Origin: an uncultured Eubacteriales bacterium
GTDB lineage: Bacteria; Bacillota; Clostridia; Oscillospirales; Ruminococcaceae
NCBI GenBank assembly: GCA_900318545.1
Contig: ONLC01000082.1
Location: 1 to 8,202, forward strand
Reading direction: 5' to 3'
Length of the DNA: 8,202 bases
Both the position numbers and the translations under genes were made by a program. Below, in pieces: positions 5,820 to 8,202 of this stretch (position 1 is the stretch's first letter; every line of letters begins with the position of its first letter). The notes under the pieces were generated by a model that worked only from the letters and a program-made list of their open reading frames with translations, was not told the origin of the DNA and ran no database searches.

Positions 5820-6581
5820 ATGGCAGATATTGCAAAGCAGAAGGACGAGCTTTTAGCACGCATAAAAGAGGCTTACGGCATAACGCCCGATTACCTCTGG
5901 GCAAGAGATCCGAATTCCTGCGCTCTGAGACATACCGACACGGGCAAGTGGTTCGGTGTGATAATGAAGGTAAAGCTCGAAAAGATAATCATGGGTGCAA
6001 GCGGAGATGCTTTTGTCCTGGATGTAAAGTGCGACCCTCTTATGACAGGCTCGATACTCACGAACGAGGGTATGTACCCTGCCTACCACATGAACAAGAA
6101 AAACTGGATAACTATAGTCCTTAACGGCACAGTCGATACCGATGAGATACTTATGCTTGTGGATATGAGCTATCAGATCACAAGGCCGCACAAGAAGACA
6201 GCCTCGGTAAGGCGTATACCCTACTGGATAGTGCCCGTGAACAACGACTACTACGACATTGACGAGGCGATAAGAAAGCATCCCGAAACACCCCTCCCGT
6301 GGCAGATGAGGTATCACTTTCAGCAGGGAGATGTGGTGTACCTATATGTGACCTCGCCGGTATCGGCAATAAAGTATAAGTTTATGGCCGAGAAGGTCGA
6401 GGAGCTTGAGGGCAAGGGCAAAAACAGGATAGTGTATCTTAAATATGTACGTGAGTATGACACCTCGGTGTTTACGTTCGGGACTCTTAAAGAGTACGGC
6501 GTTTACGCTGTGAGAGGGGCAAGAAGCATACCGATGGAGCTTGTAAAGGCTATAGAAGAATACGAAGCAGACGGAAACTAG
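5820..6581 (+). CDS. Two-domain protein: MmcQ/YjbR domain fused to an EVE/PUA-like domain
   Basis: 253 residues. The N-terminal part (about 1-122) resembles the MmcQ/YjbR (DUF419) family with CyaY-like fold, sometimes annotated as DNA-binding. Visible elements are KWFGVIMKV (43-51), LDVKCDP (67-73), the hallmark GMYPAYHMNKKNWITI (84-99), and the closing helix DEILMLVDMSYQIT. The C-terminal part (about 133-250) reads YWIVPVNNDYYDID (135-148), then FQQGDVVYLYVTSPVSAIKYKFMAEKV (167-193, in two blocks), the layout of EVE/PUA-superfamily domains that recognise modified bases in nucleic acids. The EVE-like call is by pattern, weaker than the MmcQ call. The gene starts 9 bases after the phosphatase stop with GAGGTG as ribosome binding site, and the nitroreductase follows by 9 bases. 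A plausible role is sensing modified DNA or RNA, but no restriction enzyme is adjacent. Function is unproven. Confidence 0.8.
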   Translation: MADIAKQKDELLARIKEAYGITPDYLWARDPNSCALRHTDTGKWFGVIMKVKLEKIIMGASGDAFVLDVKCDPLMTGSILTNEGMYPAYHMNKKNWITIVLNGTVDTDEILMLVDMSYQITRPHKKTASVRRIPYWIVPVNNDYYDIDEAIRKHPETPLPWQMRYHFQQGDVVYLYVTSPVSAIKYKFMAEKVEELEGKGKNRIVYLKYVREYDTSVFTFGTLKEYGVYAVRGARSIPMELVKAIEEYEADGN

Positions 6582-6590
6582 GAGGTTATT

Positions 6591-7133
6591 ATGGAATTCA
6601 ATGAAGTACTGAAGGGCAGAAGAAGCATAAGACAGTTCACCGAGGAAAAAGTGAGCCACGAAACAATAGAGAAGATAGTCGAGGCGGCAAGGTTCTCCCC
6701 GACATGGAAGAACTCGCAGACTGTTGGCTATGTGGTGGTCGAGGACAGGGCTATCCTTGATAAGATCGCAGACGAGGGCGTTATGGGACACCCAAACAAC
6801 GCAAAGATCATCAGAGGAGCACAGCAGCTGGTGGTAGTTACCTCTCAGAAGAATATCTGCGGCTACAACCCTGACGGAACCTTCACAACCAACAAGGGCA
6901 ACGAGTGGCAGATGTTCGATGCAGGGATAGCGGCTCATGCGTTCACTCTGGCAGCTTATGACAACGGTGTTGCAAGTGTTATCCTAGGCATCTTCTCCGA
7001 TGAAAAGGTAGCTGAGATAATCGGCCTTGATGAGAGCAAAACAGTTTCGACCCTTATCCCCATAGGCTATGCAAACGGAGAACCCAGACCCTTCAAGAGG
7101 AAGGAAGTCAGCGAGTATCTGAGCTTTGTTTAA
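6591..7133 (+). CDS. Nitroreductase-family FMN oxidoreductase
   Basis: A 180-residue member of the nitroreductase superfamily, which uses FMN and NAD(P)H to reduce nitro compounds, quinones or flavin-type substrates. The N-terminal RRSIRQF (10-16) is the conserved FMN-phosphate-binding element. SPTWKNSQ (36-43) matches the usual (S/A)P(S/T)..N.Q motif. FDAGIAAHAFTLAAYDNGVAS (109-129, shown in part) matches the central dimer/FMN helix. The late segment LIPIGYANGEPRPFKRK is the usual G.P.....R cofactor-binding turn. The length is in the short range for the family, as is typical for small clostridial members. AGGAGG (6580-6585) overlaps the preceding stop codon and lies 5 bases before ATG 6591, so translation is probably coupled to the upstream gene. 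The protein is cytosolic and the substrate cannot be deduced. Confidence 0.93.
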   Translation: MEFNEVLKGRRSIRQFTEEKVSHETIEKIVEAARFSPTWKNSQTVGYVVVEDRAILDKIADEGVMGHPNNAKIIRGAQQLVVVTSQKNICGYNPDGTFTTNKGNEWQMFDAGIAAHAFTLAAYDNGVASVILGIFSDEKVAEIIGLDESKTVSTLIPIGYANGEPRPFKRKEVSEYLSFV

Positions 7134-7153
7134 GGCAAATACAGGTGATAGTT

Positions 7154-7933
7154 ATGTATACCTTATTCAGAAAAAGTATAAGAATATTAGTGCTGCTTAC
7201 CGCTGTCTGCCTGTGCTTTACGTCATGCGATGAGGATAAAAAGGAGTCCTCATCTGCTGCTGAAACAAAAACAAGCAAGACAGACAGTATGGGGATAACA
7301 GAGAGCACTCCCGATGTTATCGCTTTGGACAGTATCACTGTCACATACGAAAACGAGGACAGCTCTGAGCAGTGGGAAATAAGCGACCCCGAAACTATTG
7401 AAAAAATTGATGTGTGGCTCACTGAGTTTGACAGCACGCATACCTCAGAAAAGGAGCCCTCGGGCGAATATGTTTTTACCGAGAGATATACCTTCAATTA
7501 CGGAAAGCCAATAGTCAGGATAGGCTATTATGATAACACCGCACTTATAGTCGGAAAGAAATACTATACGGGAACAGGTCTTACAAGTATACAAGGGCTT
7601 ATCAAGCTTATCAGAATACAGCCCCTGTCTATCTCTGTGAACAATCACGGTGATAAATATACTATCAGCGATGCCGACACTATCAGTCAGATCACAGGGC
7701 TGGTCGATGAGATAACTCAGACCTGCGAACAGACCGACTTTGACACCGCCGGCGGAGGAAACCCTTTAGAGCTTAAATACGCATATAACGGCGAATCACA
7801 AAAGGTGGTTCTCGGAGAAGATATTATGACCGTTGAGTATAACTATTCAGACAGAAACAATAAACGCTCCGAAGCATTCAAGCTCCCCCGGGAAAGCTAT
7901 GAAAAGCTTCAAGCCTTGGTAAACAGGACATAA
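7154..7933 (+). CDS. Putative lipoprotein with two similar repeats, function unknown
   Basis: 259 residues from ATG 7154, preceded by AGGTGA at 7143-7148. A GTG start at 7145 would put this ribosome binding site inside the gene. The N terminus has basic residues (Arg6, Lys7, Arg10), a hydrophobic stretch (11-22) and a lipobox-like FTSC, so Cys25 is the likely lipidated residue, with a slightly unusual Phe at -3. A Ser/Thr/Lys-rich linker (26-58) follows, typical of surface-anchored Firmicute lipoproteins. The mature part contains two related segments. About 60-153 has ITVTYENEDSSEQWEISDPETI, in part. About 159-256 has ISVNNHGDKYTISDADTI. Each shows beta-strands, an ISD..TI..I helix start and a terminal helix, suggesting duplication of one small domain. 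I do not recognise a named family. It is the last gene of the run and is followed by a terminator. It is probably anchored on the outside of the membrane, with an unknown ligand. Confidence 0.82.
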   Translation: MYTLFRKSIRILVLLTAVCLCFTSCDEDKKESSSAAETKTSKTDSMGITESTPDVIALDSITVTYENEDSSEQWEISDPETIEKIDVWLTEFDSTHTSEKEPSGEYVFTERYTFNYGKPIVRIGYYDNTALIVGKKYYTGTGLTSIQGLIKLIRIQPLSISVNNHGDKYTISDADTISQITGLVDEITQTCEQTDFDTAGGGNPLELKYAYNGESQKVVLGEDIMTVEYNYSDRNNKRSEAFKLPRESYEKLQALVNRT

Positions 7934-7936
7934 AAC

Positions 7937-7965
7937 AAGCCTCCGAGCAAATAACTCGGAGGCTT
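7937..7965. terminator. Hairpin terminator between convergent genes, possibly bidirectional
   Basis: A perfect 11-bp stem (AAGCCTCCGAG 7937-7947 and CTCGGAGGCTT 7955-7965) with a 7-base loop starts 3 bases after the lipoprotein stop. On the plus strand it is followed by AATTATTA, a weak U-tract. On the minus strand the stem is followed by GTTTTA. It lies between convergent genes, so it may stop transcription from both sides. Confidence 0.8.
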
Positions 7966-7999
7966 AATTATTACCTAGGGCAGAGCCCCAATTCAAAAC

Positions 8000-8014
8000 A
8001 TCGCCAAAGGCGAT
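8000..8014. repeat. Short hairpin in the repeat-rich spacer
   Basis: ATCGCC (8000-8005) and GGCGAT (8009-8014) form a 6-bp stem around AAA. Slightly upstream, GGGCAGAGCCC (7978-7988) is another small palindrome. Together they look like fragments of a dispersed extragenic palindromic element, although no second copy is present in the window to confirm this. Confidence 0.45.
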
Positions 8015-8019
8015 ACCAT

Positions 8020-8054
8020 ACCTGTTCCCTATTCCCTGTTACCTATTACCTATC
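8020..8054. repeat. Five tandem imperfect heptamers, consensus MCCTRTT
   Basis: Consecutive 7-base units read ACCTGTT (8020-8026), CCCTATT (8027-8033), CCCTGTT (8034-8040), ACCTATT (8041-8047) and ACCTATC (8048-8054). They vary mainly at positions 1 (A/C) and 5 (A/G), with a T to C change at the end of the last unit. The last unit overlaps the stop codon (8053-8055) of the minus-strand radical SAM gene. No spacer-repeat alternation exists, so it is not a CRISPR. Confidence 0.8.
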
Positions 8055-8202
8055 AAATAAAGCACATAAGCTGTTCGTTTTTGTCATAATCCCAGCTGTG
8101 ATAAGCACCGCCCTCGCAGAAGTCACGCTCCTTGCAGTCACGGCATTTTTCATTCTTTGTCCAGAGGGGCGTGCGGTAGATCTCAAACCTGTCGTACCAT
8201 AC
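8053..8202 (-). CDS. Radical SAM enzyme, C-terminal SPASM-like domain (partial)
   Basis: The last 49 codons and stop of a minus-strand gene whose start lies right of the window. The tail reads KCRDCKERDFCEGGAYHSWDY in part, ending EQLMCFI-stop. The Cys pattern C-x2-C-x5-C-x-G-G, with a later Cys, matches the SPASM domain, which binds auxiliary Fe-S clusters in radical SAM peptide or protein maturases (anaerobic sulfatase maturase-like, RiPP maturases). In many SPASM proteins the GG is followed by Cys. Here it is Ala, so one cluster ligand may be supplied elsewhere or the subfamily differs. The N-terminal CxxxCxxC motif cannot be seen. It converges with the lipoprotein gene. No precursor peptide gene is visible in the 119-base spacer. 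Called from the cysteine pattern alone, so the exact family is open. Confidence 0.75.
   Translation of the reverse strand, partial: VWYDRFEIYRTPLWTKNEKCRDCKERDFCEGGAYHSWDYDKNEQLMCFI

Noticed and set aside
6342..6938. 198-codon minus-strand open frame
   Set aside because: It is antisense to the ends of the MmcQ-EVE and nitroreductase genes, both convincing. Its translation is rich in Cys, His and Leu with no family likeness.
7145..7153. GTG start for the lipoprotein gene
   Set aside because: AGGTGA at 7143-7148 is better read as the ribosome binding site for ATG 7154.
8020..8054. CRISPR-like array
   Set aside because: The units are only 7 bases and directly abutting, with no spacers.

Overview
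The window looks like chromosomal DNA from an anaerobic, gut-type Firmicute, most likely a Ruminococcus-like member of the Oscillospiraceae. The G+C content is moderate. Most genes have strong purine-rich ribosome binding sites (AGGAG, GGAGG, AAGGAG). The ACT-domain/UPF0210 pair is the arrangement known from Streptococcus and Clostridia, and dispersed palindromic repeats sit between genes. The taxonomic call is an inference from gene style and protein resemblance, not a database result.

Left edge (1-1078): the first ~119 bases, read on the minus strand, encode an internal piece of methionyl-tRNA synthetase whose N-terminal coding part is missing. It is joined head-to-head to a NarL-type sensor histidine kinase on the plus strand that is also missing its N-terminal part. 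Two unrelated genes lose their 5' ends at one point, which indicates a rearrangement breakpoint or an assembly chimera. The kinase remnant overlaps by 4 bases (ATGA) with an intact LuxR/NarL-type response regulator.

1097-2224: a polytopic membrane protein with a cytosolic-type zinc ribbon, probably co-transcribed with the regulator, closed by a clear intrinsic terminator.

2225-2444: an intergenic region with a near-consensus sigma-A promoter, followed by a dense set of palindromes whose arms share the word TGATATAAT/ATTATATC. It forms a structured leader or repeat element ahead of the next operon.

2445-7933: a run of seven same-strand genes with short gaps. They are an ACT-domain regulator (UPF0237), its UPF0210 partner, a PHP-family histidinol-phosphatase-like phosphoesterase, a Cys-based tyrosine/serine phosphatase, a two-domain protein joining an MmcQ/YjbR domain to an EVE/PUA-like domain, a small nitroreductase, and a lipoprotein with a duplicated domain. 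The first two are a conserved family pair. The rest look like a loosely associated housekeeping/accessory string. A GC-rich hairpin at 4965-4993 separates the PHP gene from the phosphatase gene and may divide the run. A strong hairpin terminator follows the lipoprotein gene.

7966-8202: a short repeat-rich spacer with a hairpin and five imperfect 7-bp repeats. These run into the stop codon of a convergent minus-strand gene, of which only the last 49 codons are inside the window. That tail is a SPASM-type cysteine cluster of a radical SAM enzyme.

No tRNA, rRNA, CRISPR array, transposase or complete defence system was seen. The points most worth a second look are the metG/kinase junction, the palindromic leader, the MmcQ-EVE fusion, and the repeats abutting the radical SAM gene.
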